From Bacillota bacterium (GTDB taxonomy: Bacteria; Bacillota; Clostridia; Acetivibrionales; JANLFN01): 64,000 bases of DNA. Both the position numbers and the translations under genes were made by a program. Position 1 is the first letter of the stretch, and each line of letters starts with the position of its first letter. Positions 25,435-34,590 of this stretch are shown in pieces. The notes under the pieces are model-generated. The model did no database searches. It had not been told where the DNA came from and saw only the letters and a list, made by a program, of their open reading frames with translations. The DNA lies in assembly GCA_023421675.1 (NCBI GenBank), contig JAEZTC010000013.1, forward strand, positions 310,001-374,000, written 5' to 3'.

Positions 25435-26529
25435 GTGAACATTACTATTAAAAAACAATATATGGTTGTTTTCATAGCCGTACAGCTTATACTTGCGATT
25501 TGTGCAGGTATTATTGTGCTTGGGTTCACAAACCGTAACGCTACAACCCCTGACACATATTTGGAGGGGGTTGATATCGGAAGCCTAGACCGCGATAAGG
25601 CTATACAAAAGGCACAGAAGTATTTTGACGGCATTATCAGTAATGGAGTTCTAAGCATTATTTATAATGACAGTGTTTTTAATATAAGCTATAAGGAAAT
25701 TGATGCAAAGATTGATTATAATGCAACAATGGAAATTGTAAAAGGTAAGAATACCAGTGAATCCTTTATTAATATAATAAACGGTTATTTTATATCAAAG
25801 GATAGAAGGATTAGCCCGGTTGTTAACTTTAATGAGGAAAAACTACGCAAGAAGTTGCAGGAGCTTGCCTCCAAAGTGAACAGGGACCCTGTTAATGCCA
25901 ATATAAGCTTTAAGGGTGAAAAGATAACTAAAACCCCAGAAATAATAGGCATAAAGCTGAATATTGATAACGCTGTTGAAAAATTCAAGAAGGACTTAAG
26001 TCAAAAGTTTGAGGGGCCTATTGTATTTAATACGGTTGATGGACAGGTAATTGAAACTAGTTTTCCAGATATTATGCTAAGGGATCTTGAAAACATAAAG
26101 GATATTATAGGTTCTTATTCTACCGAAATCAAAGATCCGGAGAATGAAGATTCAGCAAAACTTGCTGCTTATGCTATTAATAAGGTTCTTGTGTGCCAGG
26201 AAGACAAAAAGAATGGCAAAAAGGCAGGGGTGTTTTCGTTCAACAAATATATAAATATGGAAAAAGGTTTACTTGATAAGAATAATGAGGGATATAACCA
26301 GGTTGTGTCAACCTTGTATGCAGCAGTTAAAAATGCCGGAATAAAAGACGAATCTATTGTAAGAACTGAAAATAAAACAAAGGTTAACTATATTGATAAA
26401 CAGTTTTCAACTGCGGTACTTGGGAGTACTGTGGATTTCATATTTAAAAATACTTTGAAGAATCCAATAATAATTTTTGCCGAAGTTAAAGATAGCAAAA
26501 TGACGATAACTATAGTAGGCATGAAATAA
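25435..26529 (+). CDS. VanW-like exported protein with peptidoglycan-binding-4 type repeats
   Basis: A 364-residue protein with one N-terminal membrane helix (~residues 9-31), so anchored outside the membrane. The middle holds two related segments (~45-120 and ~140-215) like the domain that precedes VanW regions (VDIGSLDRDKAIQKAQKYF...). The C-terminal part matches the VanW family (QVVSTLYAAVKNAG; AVLGSTVDFIFKNTLKNPIIIFAE). The usual GxGxCQ motif before STLY is degenerate here (it reads EGYNQVVSTLY). VanW-family proteins are linked to the cell envelope but have no proven reaction. GTG start at 25435 with CGGAGTGG upstream. It is flanked by terminators, so it is a single-gene unit. Confidence 0.8.
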   Translation: MNITIKKQYMVVFIAVQLILAICAGIIVLGFTNRNATTPDTYLEGVDIGSLDRDKAIQKAQKYFDGIISNGVLSIIYNDSVFNISYKEIDAKIDYNATMEIVKGKNTSESFINIINGYFISKDRRISPVVNFNEEKLRKKLQELASKVNRDPVNANISFKGEKITKTPEIIGIKLNIDNAVEKFKKDLSQKFEGPIVFNTVDGQVIETSFPDIMLRDLENIKDIIGSYSTEIKDPENEDSAKLAAYAINKVLVCQEDKKNGKKAGVFSFNKYINMEKGLLDKNNEGYNQVVSTLYAAVKNAGIKDESIVRTENKTKVNYIDKQFSTAVLGSTVDFIFKNTLKNPIIIFAEVKDSKMTITIVGMK

Positions 26530-26540
26530 ACTATTAAGCT

Positions 26541-26580
26541 AAAAAACTCTTTTGAAGCTATTTGCTCAAAAGAGTTTTTT
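26541..26580 (+). terminator. Intrinsic terminator after the VanW-like gene
   Basis: A 15-bp perfect stem AAAAAACTCTTTTGA / TCAAAAGAGTTTTTT with a 10-base loop. Being AT-symmetric, it could act in both directions. Confidence 0.88.
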
Positions 26581-26642
26581 GATGTCATTAAGTAAATTTA
26601 CGGCATATATAATACTAGTGTAATATTTATAGTATTCCTTAT

Positions 26643-26672
26643 TTGAACCAAGCCGTCCAAATGTTGTATAAT
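26643..26672 (+). promoter_or_regulatory. Sigma-A promoter for the cytidylate-kinase-like gene
   Basis: TTGAAC (26643-26648), 18-base spacer, TATAAT (26667-26672), 39 bases before the ATG. Confidence 0.6.
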
Positions 26673-26711
26673 ATAGTTAGCCGATGCAACTATATTGGGG
26701 GAGGGATATAA

Positions 26712-27347
26712 ATGAAGAAATCACCATTCGTAATAACTATCAGCCGTCAGTTGGGCAGCGGTGGAGCTTACATAGGATTACAGCTGGCCAGGAAACTGAA
26801 TTTCGCTTATATTGATCGTGAAATAATAAGCGAAGCTGCAAAGAAGTTGTCTGTTGTGGAAGAAGACCTGGAAAACCGTGATGAGAAAAAGTTATCTTTT
26901 TGGCAATCATTTCTTTATGGTTATTGGGCTCCTGATTCTTATATACCTCCACAGATATATGTTCCTACAGACCGAGAATTATATAATGCGGAAGCCCAGA
27001 TAATCCAGCATATTGCGAACGAGCGTTCTGCTGTTATTATCGGCAGGTGTGGTTCGCATATTTTAAGGGATAGTAAGAACCATGCAAGTATTTTCCTTCA
27101 CGCAGGTATGGATTTTAGAAAACAAAGAGTAAAAGAATTATATAATGTACCTGATGAGGCAGCTTTAAAAATGATTACTCAGAGTGATTATCAGAGAGGG
27201 CAATATCATCGAAAGGTAACAGGAACAGACTGGACTGATTTAAAGCAATACGATTTATCCATCAATATTGAAAAAGTAGGGATAGACAACAGTATAGAAT
27301 TTATTTTGAAGTACATCAGCTGCTTTGAAAATGGTACAAATATTTAG
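26712..27347 (+). CDS. Cytidylate kinase-like family protein
   Basis: A 211-residue P-loop protein of the cytidylate-kinase-2 family. The N-terminal ITISRQLGSGGAYIGLQLARKL (split here: ITISRQLGSGG is the P-loop variant) and the following FAYIDREIISEAAKKL are diagnostic, as is IIGRCGSHILRD. Family members resemble Cmk but their substrates are mostly untested. The canonical cmk is not in this window, so this is not necessarily the essential CMP kinase. GGGGGAGG lies nine bases before the ATG. Single-gene unit. Confidence 0.85.
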   Translation: MKKSPFVITISRQLGSGGAYIGLQLARKLNFAYIDREIISEAAKKLSVVEEDLENRDEKKLSFWQSFLYGYWAPDSYIPPQIYVPTDRELYNAEAQIIQHIANERSAVIIGRCGSHILRDSKNHASIFLHAGMDFRKQRVKELYNVPDEAALKMITQSDYQRGQYHRKVTGTDWTDLKQYDLSINIEKVGIDNSIEFILKYISCFENGTNI

Positions 27348-27367
27348 AATATAAAAAATTAAAAACG

Positions 27368-27408
27368 GCCTGTAATATCAGCGGTTAACTGATATTATAG
27401 GCTTTTAA
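27368..27408 (+). terminator. Intrinsic terminator after the kinase-like gene
   Basis: A 14-bp stem (27368-27381 with 27389-27402, one G-U pair) with a 7-base loop and a TTTT tail. Confidence 0.85.
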
Positions 27409-27415
27409 TTATAGG

Positions 27416-27447
27416 AAAAAACACACCAGCTAATCAGCCGGTGTGTT
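27416..27447 (-). terminator. Terminator of mecA (minus strand)
   Basis: Read on the minus strand, AACACACC ... GGTGTGTT with inner GGC/GCT pairing is followed by TTTTTT. The stem starts at the mecA stop codon itself. Confidence 0.8.
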
Positions 27448-28084
27448 AAACTTTTTCAATAAAGTAGTGGTTTAATGTACTTATTGCATCATATTCAATT
27501 ATCTTCTCACCATATTCGCTGAGATAACCCTCGTAAAAATTCGTATTAGTAACCTTTTTGCCATATTCGCCTAACATTGCTTCAAATGCTTTCACATTAG
27601 GAACCGTCAGGTTACTTCTTGTCAGCATAAGGTAATATGTTCCCCGGTATTCATAAAGTGAACTGTCACCACAGTATAATGTATTTATTTTCTCACTGAG
27701 GGCAAGCAGGTCATCAAAATTACTGAAGCAATATATCATAAGAGTTGAGTAGACCTTACGGTTCTTTTTCTTTACTCGCACATCAGTATTCTTGTACCTG
27801 TTTTTTATATACTTTTGTATTGATTCAAAGTCCCCTTCTTCATCAACCTTGGTTATGGTTATTACAAAACCGTCATCGCTGTCAGCATTAGGCTCTATTA
27901 CAAGCTGGGACTCTGCAACATTAAAACCAAACTCAACTTCTGCTTGCTCCATCATATCCCAGAATAATTCCTGAGCAGCAGGAGAATTATAATTAAGAGA
28001 GTTCATGTCAATATTTCTCTCTTCAAGATCATTTATTGAAATAGTTACCTTAATTTTATTTTCGTTTATTCTCTCTATTTTCAT
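27446..28084 (-). CDS. mecA: Adaptor protein MecA
   Basis: A 212-residue ClpC adaptor. In B. subtilis MecA recruits ComK and other substrates to ClpCP. The N-terminal substrate-binding domain (MKIERINENKIKVTISINDL...) is followed by an acidic linker, then the ClpC-binding C-terminal domain with FSNFDDLLALSEKI, SLYEYRGTYYLML and YLSEYGEKI. Length matches the family (~218). The minus-strand start has a GGTGAT-type weak SD. It is divergent from the maf operon. Target proteins in this organism cannot be told from the window. Confidence 0.92.
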   Translation of the reverse strand: MKIERINENKIKVTISINDLEERNIDMNSLNYNSPAAQELFWDMMEQAEVEFGFNVAESQLVIEPNADSDDGFVITITKVDEEGDFESIQKYIKNRYKNTDVRVKKKNRKVYSTLMIYCFSNFDDLLALSEKINTLYCGDSSLYEYRGTYYLMLTRSNLTVPNVKAFEAMLGEYGKKVTNTNFYEGYLSEYGEKIIEYDAISTLNHYFIEKV

Positions 28085-28127
28085 GTTATCACCAGCTTCT
28101 AATCAATAGTTTTATACTATTATCTAT

Positions 28128-28156
28128 ATTATACAGCTATTGAGAGTAAATGAGAA
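28128..28156 (-). promoter_or_regulatory. Probable mecA promoter (minus strand)
   Basis: On the minus strand, TTCTCA (28156-28151), 17-base spacer, TATAAT (28133-28128), ~45 bases upstream of mecA. The -35 box is poor. The rest of the 388-base mecA-maf gap is AT-rich with no ORF. Confidence 0.45.
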
Positions 28157-28399
28157 GTGTTAAAATATATGAATATATTATACAGACATTACTAACAGTT
28201 GAAAAAATAGTCATTTTATATTTTATTATATAAGAAATACTATATTATATGAATTACTACTAAAATGTTTATTTTTATAGACTAAAGAACTATTTTACTA
28301 TATTTGGATAAGTAGTATAATAATAATTCAAGGGGAATTTTAGCACTTGATTTGTCGAATTAAGTACTATTCCAAAAAGGTAATAAAGTTCACTTTTTG

Positions 28400-28428
28400 T
28401 TGAAAAAGGGGAAAGACATATTTATAAT
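28400..28428 (+). promoter_or_regulatory. Sigma-A promoter of the maf-radC-mreBCD-minCDE operon
   Basis: TTGAAA (28400-28405), 17-base spacer, consensus TATAAT (28423-28428), ~45 bases before maf. Confidence 0.7.
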
Positions 28429-28472
28429 TATATAAGTTGAATAAATGCACATTATCGGAAAAGGAGCTTTTA

Positions 28473-29048
28473 ATGAAGGACATTGTATTGGCATCAGCAT
28501 CTCCAAGACGTTCCCAGCTGCTTAAACAGATAGGGCTTGATTTCAGGGTGCTGACATCAGATGTTGACGAGACTATAGATAAAACAATCTCTGCAGAAGA
28601 AGCTGTAAAATATTTATCTGTGAAAAAAGCCAGTGATGTTTCCGGAAAAATAGCAAAGGGTCCACTGATAATTGGAGCAGATACTGTTGTAGTAAAGGAT
28701 GTTATTCTGGGTAAGCCCCGTGATGAGGAGGAAGCATTTTCAATGCTGAAATCCCTCCAAAATCAATGGCATGAGGTTATAACCGGAATAACAGTAATAG
28801 ATACTTCAACAGGAAAAGTAATAAGTGACTTTGAAAAGACGAGAGTAAAAATGCGCAGCTTGTCAGATAGTATGATACACTCATACATCAATACAAAAGA
28901 ACCTTTTGATAAGGCTGGTGCCTATGGTATTCAAGGTATGGGCGCTATTCTGGTTGAAAGGTTGGAGGGCTGCTATTTTAATGTAGTTGGGCTTCCGTTA
29001 ACAAAGCTTACAATGATACTTGAATTATTTGAAGTAAAAGTTATGTAG
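28473..29048 (+). CDS. maf: Maf-family nucleoside triphosphate pyrophosphatase
   Basis: A 191-residue Maf protein, a house-cleaning pyrophosphatase that hydrolyses dTTP/UTP and modified nucleotides to monophosphates. N-terminal VLASASPRRSQLLKQIG, IGADTVV with the catalytic Asp, and the GAYGIQGMGA motif are canonical. The start is the ATG at 28473, preceded by AAAAGGAG; the in-frame TTG at 28437 lies within the promoter. It is first in the maf-radC-mreB order conserved in Firmicutes, where Maf is linked to septum formation. Confidence 0.95.
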   Translation: MKDIVLASASPRRSQLLKQIGLDFRVLTSDVDETIDKTISAEEAVKYLSVKKASDVSGKIAKGPLIIGADTVVVKDVILGKPRDEEEAFSMLKSLQNQWHEVITGITVIDTSTGKVISDFEKTRVKMRSLSDSMIHSYINTKEPFDKAGAYGIQGMGAILVERLEGCYFNVVGLPLTKLTMILELFEVKVM

Positions 29049-29088
29049 TTTTTCCCAAATGCCTATATATAAATTTGGGGAGTGATTT

Positions 29089-29784
29089 ATGCAACAACGA
29101 TTAAGAATCAAGGATTTGCCTGTATGTGAGAGGCCATATGAAAAGCTTGAAAAGTATGGTGCTGAAATGCTGACTAATTCTGAACTGTTGGCAATAATCA
29201 TTAAGACAGGAGGAAGAAACGATACATCAGTTACGCTAGCACAGCGTATACTAAGCCAGGATGATGAAAATCAGGGGCTTTCTTTTCTTCACAATTACAC
29301 AATAGAACAGTTGATGAAGATTGAAGGTGTTGGTCGGGTTAAGGCGATACAGGTAAAAGCAGTAATGGAGTTGGCTAAAAGAGCTGCTTCGTCAGGCAGC
29401 AGACGGAGGGTGGTTATTAAAACACCTGAAGATGTTGTAAGTCTGTTGATGGAGCAAATGCGGCATTATAAAAAGGAAATATTCAAGATTGTTCTGCTAA
29501 ATACTAAGAGCCAAGTAATCAAGTATTTTGATATTTCTGTAGGAAGCCTGAATTCATCAATAGTTCATCCAAGAGAGGTTTTTAGTGAAGCAGTTAAGGT
29601 CAGCTGTTCAGCTGTTATATTTGCACATAATCATCCCAGCGGTGATCCTGAGCCCAGCAGGGAAGACATAGAAACCACAAAAAGACTCATTGATGCAGGA
29701 AACATTCTTGGTATAAAAGTATTTGATCACATTATAATAGGTGACAAAAGTTATATAAGCCTTAAAGAAAAGGGATTAATGTAA
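29089..29784 (+). CDS. radC: RadC/MPN-domain protein
   Basis: A 231-residue RadC. The N-terminal part contains a helix-hairpin-helix-like region (IEGVGRVKAIQVKAVMEL). The C-terminal JAMM/MPN metalloprotease-fold domain has the zinc motif HNHPSGDPEPSREDI preceded by SAVIFAHN, and an upstream Glu in HPREVFSEAV. Despite the old name, a direct DNA-repair role has been withdrawn for E. coli RadC; the function is unsettled. It sits between maf and mreB as in B. subtilis (ysxA). Confidence 0.93.
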   Translation: MQQRLRIKDLPVCERPYEKLEKYGAEMLTNSELLAIIIKTGGRNDTSVTLAQRILSQDDENQGLSFLHNYTIEQLMKIEGVGRVKAIQVKAVMELAKRAASSGSRRRVVIKTPEDVVSLLMEQMRHYKKEIFKIVLLNTKSQVIKYFDISVGSLNSSIVHPREVFSEAVKVSCSAVIFAHNHPSGDPEPSREDIETTKRLIDAGNILGIKVFDHIIIGDKSYISLKEKGLM

Positions 29785-29827
29785 TTTAGATAAATGTTGC
29801 TTACTACTAATTAACGGAGGAGAAATT

Positions 29828-30850
29828 ATGGGACTATTTGCAAAAGATATTGGGATTGATTTGGGTACAGCAAATACACTGGTTCATGTCAAAGGAAAAG
29901 GTGTTGTTGTAAGAGAACCCTCTGTTGTAGCAATTAACAGTAATACAAACGAAGTCTTGGCAGTTGGAGATTCTGCAAAGGAAATGATTGGACGAACTCC
30001 TGGTAATATAGTTGCAATAAGGCCGATGAAAGATGGTGTTATTGCTGATTTTGACGTAACACAGAGTATGCTGAAATATTTTATTAAAAAAGCAATGTCC
30101 TTTGGTGTGCTTAGCAAACCGAGAGTAGTAATATGTGTTCCTTCAGGAGTTACCGAGGTTGAAAAACGTGCGGTTGAAGAAGCTACTTTACAGGCCGGCG
30201 CCAAAGAAGCTTACCTTATTGAAGAACCAATGGCTGCTGCAATAGGTGCCAATTTACCTGTTGATGAGCCTTCAGGCAGTATGGTTGTCGATATTGGAGG
30301 AGGAACAAGCGAGGTTGCCGTTATATCTCTCGGAGGAATTGTTACAAGCAAATCGCTTAGAGTTGCGGGTGATGAGTTAGATGAAGCTATTGTGCATTAT
30401 GTCAAAAAAGAATATAATCTTATGATAGGAGAGAGAACAGCTGAGGATATTAAAACTACCATTGGAGCTGCTTATCCAAAGCCAAAGGAAGAGTCTATGG
30501 ATATTCGCGGAAGAGACCTGATAACAGGACTTCCAAGAAACATTAGTATTACGTCCTCAGAAATAGTTGATGCTTTGAAGGAACCTGTAAATGCAATAGT
30601 AGATTCTATAAAGTATACACTTGAAAAAACGCCCCCAGAACTCGCATCAGATATAATGGACAGAGGAATAATGCTTACAGGCGGTGGAGCGCTTCTTAGC
30701 GGTCTTAATACGCTTATAAAGCAGGAAACCGGAATGCCTGTTTCAATTGCCGAAAATCCTCTTGATTGTGTTGTTATGGGTTCAGGAAAAGTTCTTGATG
30801 AAATAGAAACTCTTAAAAAGGTACTTATCCCTCCTAAGAAATTAAGATAG
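29828..30850 (+). CDS. mreB: Rod shape-determining protein MreB
   Basis: A 340-residue bacterial actin that organises cell-wall synthesis along the sidewall. Phosphate-1 motif DIGIDLGTANTLV, phosphate-2 MVVDIGGGTSEVAVISLGG (split into DIGGGTSE) and the adenosine motif LTGGGALLSGL are present. ACGGAGGAG precedes the ATG. First of mreBCD, only 15 bases upstream of mreC. Confidence 0.97.
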   Translation: MGLFAKDIGIDLGTANTLVHVKGKGVVVREPSVVAINSNTNEVLAVGDSAKEMIGRTPGNIVAIRPMKDGVIADFDVTQSMLKYFIKKAMSFGVLSKPRVVICVPSGVTEVEKRAVEEATLQAGAKEAYLIEEPMAAAIGANLPVDEPSGSMVVDIGGGTSEVAVISLGGIVTSKSLRVAGDELDEAIVHYVKKEYNLMIGERTAEDIKTTIGAAYPKPKEESMDIRGRDLITGLPRNISITSSEIVDALKEPVNAIVDSIKYTLEKTPPELASDIMDRGIMLTGGGALLSGLNTLIKQETGMPVSIAENPLDCVVMGSGKVLDEIETLKKVLIPPKKLR

Positions 30851-30865
30851 AGGGGAGATTTATAG

Positions 30866-31723
30866 TTGAAACGCCTCTTTAGAAATAAGATATTTTTAAT
30901 TGCCCTTATAACAGTTACTCTTTTTGTAGTTATGGGCATAACAGCTAAGCATACCAAGCTTGGATGGTTTGGAAATGCTGTGAATGTTGTATTTTCACCG
31001 GTTGAAAAGTTTTTTACCGGTATTGGGGACAAAATAGGTTCGGGCTTGTCATACTTTGGAGACGTAAAAGAATTAAGGGATGAAAATAAAAAGCTCAAAG
31101 CACAGATAGACAAGCTTGTAAAAGATACTGCCGACCTGGAAAGGTTCAAACAGGAAAATGATAAACTTCGCGAAACGCTTAACTTAAAAAATCAGTTGGA
31201 CCAGTATAATTCTATAGGCGGAAATATTATTGCCAAGGACCCGGGAAGCTGGTTTAATACCTTTACTATTGATGTAGGCAGCAGAGATGGTGTTAAAAAT
31301 GGATATCCCGTTATAGCCAATGGCGGTCTAGTCGGAAGTGTCATGGAAACTGGGGTGTTATCTTCCAAGGTAATTTCAATTATTGACATGGATAGCTCTG
31401 TTTCAGGTATACTTACCAAATCAGGGGCTAAAGTCAGGATAAAGGGAGATATCACATTAAAGGATAAAGGTCTTTGTCGTATGGACTATATTGAGCCTGA
31501 TGTGGACATTTCAGTTGGTGACACGATAGAAACCTCTGGAGAGGGCGGAATATTCCCTAAGGGCATTTTGATAGGAAAGATAAAGGAAATACCACAAACC
31601 AACAATGAGTTTACCAGATATGCAATTATAGAACCATCTGTCGATTTTAAGAGGCTTGAAGAAGTAATTGTTCTTAAAAGCAAGTCCGAGAATTTGGATC
31701 AGACAGGTGGTGCCGGACAGTGA
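30866..31723 (+). CDS. mreC: Rod shape-determining protein MreC
   Basis: A 285-residue protein with one N-terminal membrane helix (~8-26), a coiled coil (~68-105, heptad-rich KELRDENKKLKAQIDKLVKD...) and a periplasm-side double beta-barrel domain that scaffolds elongasome enzymes. TTG start at 30866 with GAGGGGAG upstream. Its TGA overlaps the GTG of mreD (GTGA), a translational coupling junction. Confidence 0.95.
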   Translation: MKRLFRNKIFLIALITVTLFVVMGITAKHTKLGWFGNAVNVVFSPVEKFFTGIGDKIGSGLSYFGDVKELRDENKKLKAQIDKLVKDTADLERFKQENDKLRETLNLKNQLDQYNSIGGNIIAKDPGSWFNTFTIDVGSRDGVKNGYPVIANGGLVGSVMETGVLSSKVISIIDMDSSVSGILTKSGAKVRIKGDITLKDKGLCRMDYIEPDVDISVGDTIETSGEGGIFPKGILIGKIKEIPQTNNEFTRYAIIEPSVDFKRLEEVIVLKSKSENLDQTGGAGQ

Positions 31724-32253
31724 AAGCAAAACATATAATACTTGCAGTAATTATTTTTCTTGTTGTAGTATTACAGAATACTCTGTTTGAGCACATTGAA
31801 ATTTTTAATACCCAACCCAATTTGATGCTGGTGGTTATAATTTCATGCGCATTGCTCTATGGTAATGTACAAGGAGCAATTATCGGGTTTATATTAGGAC
31901 TCTGTTATGATATAACTTCAGGCAGAATGCTTGGCCTTCATGCACTTCTGGGCCTGTATCTGGGGTTGGGGGTTGGAGCTGTAAATAAACGTCTGTACCG
32001 TGAAAATTTCATAGTAATAATATTCTTTACATTTATTTCAACCATTGCATATGGATTAGCTGAGTATATACTGAGCATATGGTGTGAACGTATTTTTGCA
32101 GCCAGGGAAATCAGGATGGATCTAATATTTGCAGCAAAAAACAAGATATTACCTTTAGCAATTTACAACAGTATTATTTCAATACCGGTATATGCTGTAA
32201 CAATGCTATTAAAGAATAAATTTGAGTCAAATAAGATTATAAGAAAATATTAG
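31720..32253 (+). CDS. mreD: Rod shape-determining protein MreD
   Basis: A 177-residue integral membrane protein with five or six hydrophobic helices and the MreD pattern (NTLFEHIEIFNTQPNLMLV near the N-terminus, IGFILGLCYDITSGRMLGLHAL). It completes the MreBCD elongasome core. GTG start at 31720 overlapping the mreC stop by four bases. Confidence 0.93.
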   Translation: MKAKHIILAVIIFLVVVLQNTLFEHIEIFNTQPNLMLVVIISCALLYGNVQGAIIGFILGLCYDITSGRMLGLHALLGLYLGLGVGAVNKRLYRENFIVIIFFTFISTIAYGLAEYILSIWCERIFAAREIRMDLIFAAKNKILPLAIYNSIISIPVYAVTMLLKNKFESNKIIRKY

Positions 32254-32288
32254 TTTGTTTTTTGTAATCTGTTTTTATGGAGGTCAGG

Positions 32289-32969
32289 ATGGACGATAGC
32301 ATCGTGAGTTTTAAAGGCACAGTAAACGGACTTACAATAATTATGAAGGAAGAAGAAAATTTCACTTCCATATTAGAACAAATTGAGAATAAGGTTGCAT
32401 CGGCTGGAAGGTTTTTTAAAGGAGTAACGATTGACGTAAAGTACCGTGGTCGTAAGCTTTCAAAGGAAGAGGAGCAAAAGGTTCACGAGCTTCTTTCTAC
32501 AAAAAGCGGAGCAGTAATAAAAAGCTTTTCAGAAGATACCGAAGTACATATGAAACCCCAGGAAGAAGCACCACAGCCGCCACATAACAAAATTAGAATG
32601 AGAAACTACTTTTTTAAAGGGATAAATGAAGGCATTACAAAGTTTTATAAGGGCACCGTAAGATCGGGTCAGCTTATTAACTTTGACGGGAATCTTGTAA
32701 TAGTAGGAGATGTTAATCCTGGCGGAGAAATAGTTGCTACTGGAAATGTTGTTGTTATGGGGTCACTCAGAGGAATAGTACATGCAGGTGCAGACGGTAA
32801 TACCGAAGCTATAGTTGTAGCCTTAAACCTGCAGCCTACTCAGCTAAGGATAGCAAATGTCATAACTCGTTCACCGGATGAGAATGACAACCGAGGTAAT
32901 TTTATACCTGAACTTGCATATATAAAGGAAAATATGGTATATATAGACCGTTTCCTGCCGGTGAGATAA
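32289..32969 (+). CDS. minC: Septum site-determining protein MinC
   Basis: A 226-residue FtsZ assembly inhibitor. The N-terminal FtsZ-binding domain (IVSFKGTVNGLTIIM...) is followed by a Pro-rich linker and the C-terminal beta-helix (VRSGQLINFDGNLVIVGDVNPGGEI, broken here, then GNVVVMGSLRGIVHAGADG) that binds MinD. The ATG at 32289 is preferred because GGAGGT is four bases upstream; the in-frame ATG at 32277 overlaps this SD. Confidence 0.95.
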   Translation: MDDSIVSFKGTVNGLTIIMKEEENFTSILEQIENKVASAGRFFKGVTIDVKYRGRKLSKEEEQKVHELLSTKSGAVIKSFSEDTEVHMKPQEEAPQPPHNKIRMRNYFFKGINEGITKFYKGTVRSGQLINFDGNLVIVGDVNPGGEIVATGNVVVMGSLRGIVHAGADGNTEAIVVALNLQPTQLRIANVITRSPDENDNRGNFIPELAYIKENMVYIDRFLPVR

Positions 32970-33028
32970 AAGTAAACTGATATAAAACATAAATTTGATA
33001 TATTTATTAAAACAGGGGGTTAGTTTAA

Positions 33029-33829
33029 ATGAGCGAAGTCATAGTTATTACATCAGGTAAAGGTGGAGTTGGAAAGACTACGACTACTGCCAACATAGGT
33101 ACAGGTCTTGCCTTGCTTGGTAAAAAGGTTGTACTTGTTGATACTGATATAGGCCTTCGGAATCTCGATGTTGTTATGGGATTGGAAAACAGGATTGTAT
33201 ACGATCTGGTAGATGTCATAGAAGGTACCTGCAGAGCTAAACAGGCACTTATCAAGGACAAGCGTTATGAAGGGCTTTACCTTTTACCGGCGGCACAAAC
33301 ACGCGATAAAACAGCTGTTAAACCTGAGCAGATGCTTAAACTGTGCGAAGAATTAAAGGAAGAATTTGATTTCGTTCTGGTTGATTGTCCTGCAGGTATA
33401 GAACAGGGCTTCAAAAATGCAATAGCAGGTGCAAATAGAGCTATTGTAGTTACTACTCCTGAAGTTTCGGCTGTAAGAGATGCAGACAGAATTATAGGTT
33501 TGCTTGAAGCCAATGAATTAAGGAATCCCAAGCTCCTTATCAACAGAGTAAGGATAGATATGGTTAAGCGTGGAGACATGATGAATATTGATGACATCAT
33601 AGATATTCTTGCCATTGACCTTATCGGAGTTATTCCTGACGATGAAAAAATCGTCATATCTACCAACAAGGGTGAACCTGCTGTTACAGATAGCAAATCA
33701 CTTGCCGGACAAGCCTATAGAAATGTTACAAAAAGGATTTTGGGCGAGGATGTACCAATGCTCAACCTTGATACAGAAGACGGCTTTATGGTTAAATTGA
33801 AAAAACTTTTTGGTCTGAAGACAACTTGA
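33029..33829 (+). CDS. minD: Septum site-determining ATPase MinD
   Basis: A 266-residue ParA-family ATPase that recruits MinC to the membrane. It has the deviant Walker A KGGVGKTTTTANIG, LVDTDIGLRNLDVVMG, and a C-terminal amphipathic membrane-targeting helix (MVKLKKLFGLKTT). CAGGGGGT lies upstream of the ATG. With minE next door this is an oscillating MinCDE system rather than the MinJ/DivIVA type of Bacillus. Confidence 0.97.
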   Translation: MSEVIVITSGKGGVGKTTTTANIGTGLALLGKKVVLVDTDIGLRNLDVVMGLENRIVYDLVDVIEGTCRAKQALIKDKRYEGLYLLPAAQTRDKTAVKPEQMLKLCEELKEEFDFVLVDCPAGIEQGFKNAIAGANRAIVVTTPEVSAVRDADRIIGLLEANELRNPKLLINRVRIDMVKRGDMMNIDDIIDILAIDLIGVIPDDEKIVISTNKGEPAVTDSKSLAGQAYRNVTKRILGEDVPMLNLDTEDGFMVKLKKLFGLKTT

Positions 33830-33844
33830 TAGGAGGTATTACAT

Positions 33845-34129
33845 ATGATATTGGATTTGTCGAAATTGTTTGGAAAGTCCAAATCCTCAAAAGATGTTGC
33901 AAAAGAAAGATTAAAGCTTGTCCTGATTCATGACAGGGCTAATGTATCTCCTGAGTTTCTTGAAATGGTCAAGGGGGAGATTATTAAAGTTATTACCAAT
34001 TATATGGAAGTTGATGAAAGTGCGCTTGACATACAGCTTACCAGAACAAAAAGCGATGATGGCGACAGGGTGGTTCCTGCACTTGTAGCTAATATTCCAA
34101 TAAGAAATGTTAAGAATAGCGGAAAATAG
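33845..34129 (+). CDS. minE: Cell division topological specificity factor MinE
   Basis: A 94-residue MinE, the activator of MinD ATPase. The family core is seen as KDVAKERLKLVLIHDRANVSPEFLE (read as SKDVAKERLKLVLIHDR then the beta strand) and the C-terminal dimer domain (VDESALDIQLTRTKSDD). AGGAGGT precedes the ATG; 15 bases after minD. Confidence 0.93.
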   Translation: MILDLSKLFGKSKSSKDVAKERLKLVLIHDRANVSPEFLEMVKGEIIKVITNYMEVDESALDIQLTRTKSDDGDRVVPALVANIPIRNVKNSGK

Positions 34130-34130
34130 T

Positions 34131-34167
34131 AAAAGGAGCAAGACATTAATTTGTTTTGCTCCTTTTT
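34131..34167. terminator. Bidirectional terminator between minE and the YkuS-like gene
   Basis: AAAAGGAGCAA / TTGCTCCTTTT (11 bp) with T runs on both strands, placed between the convergent ends of minE (+) and the UPF0180 gene (-). Confidence 0.85.
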
Positions 34168-34173
34168 CATACC

Positions 34174-34437
34174 TTACTGATTAAGTCTGGATTCCAGATG
34201 CTTGTATATCTGCTCGGGTGTCATTCCCTCTGCATCAATTACCAGTGCATCTGTTTCTCTGTCCTGTATTCCCATAAAGTTTGTATTTAGTCCGGTTACA
34301 ACATATGCATCGTAGTGACCTCTATCGGCTTTGTCAGCTGTCTGTTTGTCAAGGTTTATGCTTTCGACATCATATCCTCTGTTTGAAAGAAAGTCCTTAA
34401 TTGGTGTCAAATTTGGTTCTATTGCGATTTTATGCAT
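34174..34437 (-). CDS. YkuS family protein (UPF0180)
   Basis: An 87-residue protein matching the UPF0180/YkuS family: MHKIAIEPNLTPIKDFLSNRGY at the N-terminus (shortened to MHKIAIEPNLT), then DAYVVTGLNTNFMGIQD and VIDAEGMTPEQI. Function unknown. The start is chosen at 34437 because AGGAGG lies seven bases upstream on the minus strand; longer in-frame extensions lack an SD. Monocistronic, convergent with minE. Confidence 0.85.
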   Translation of the reverse strand: MHKIAIEPNLTPIKDFLSNRGYDVESINLDKQTADKADRGHYDAYVVTGLNTNFMGIQDRETDALVIDAEGMTPEQIYKHLESRLNQ

Positions 34438-34590
34438 CTTATTACCTCCTGATTTAACTCTTATCAGTTTACTGGGAACTCTGTGTCTTAGTTTCTGCAC
34501 TTTTAATAAATCTATTCTGTAATAAAATTCTCAAGCAGAAAATATAATTAATAAACAATTGATTTTTATATTTTTCAAATGCAAATCATT

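Noticed and set aside
28085..28399. Hidden gene in the mecA-maf intergenic region
   Set aside because: No ORF with an SD in either strand; the sequence is AT-rich with only promoter-like elements at its ends.
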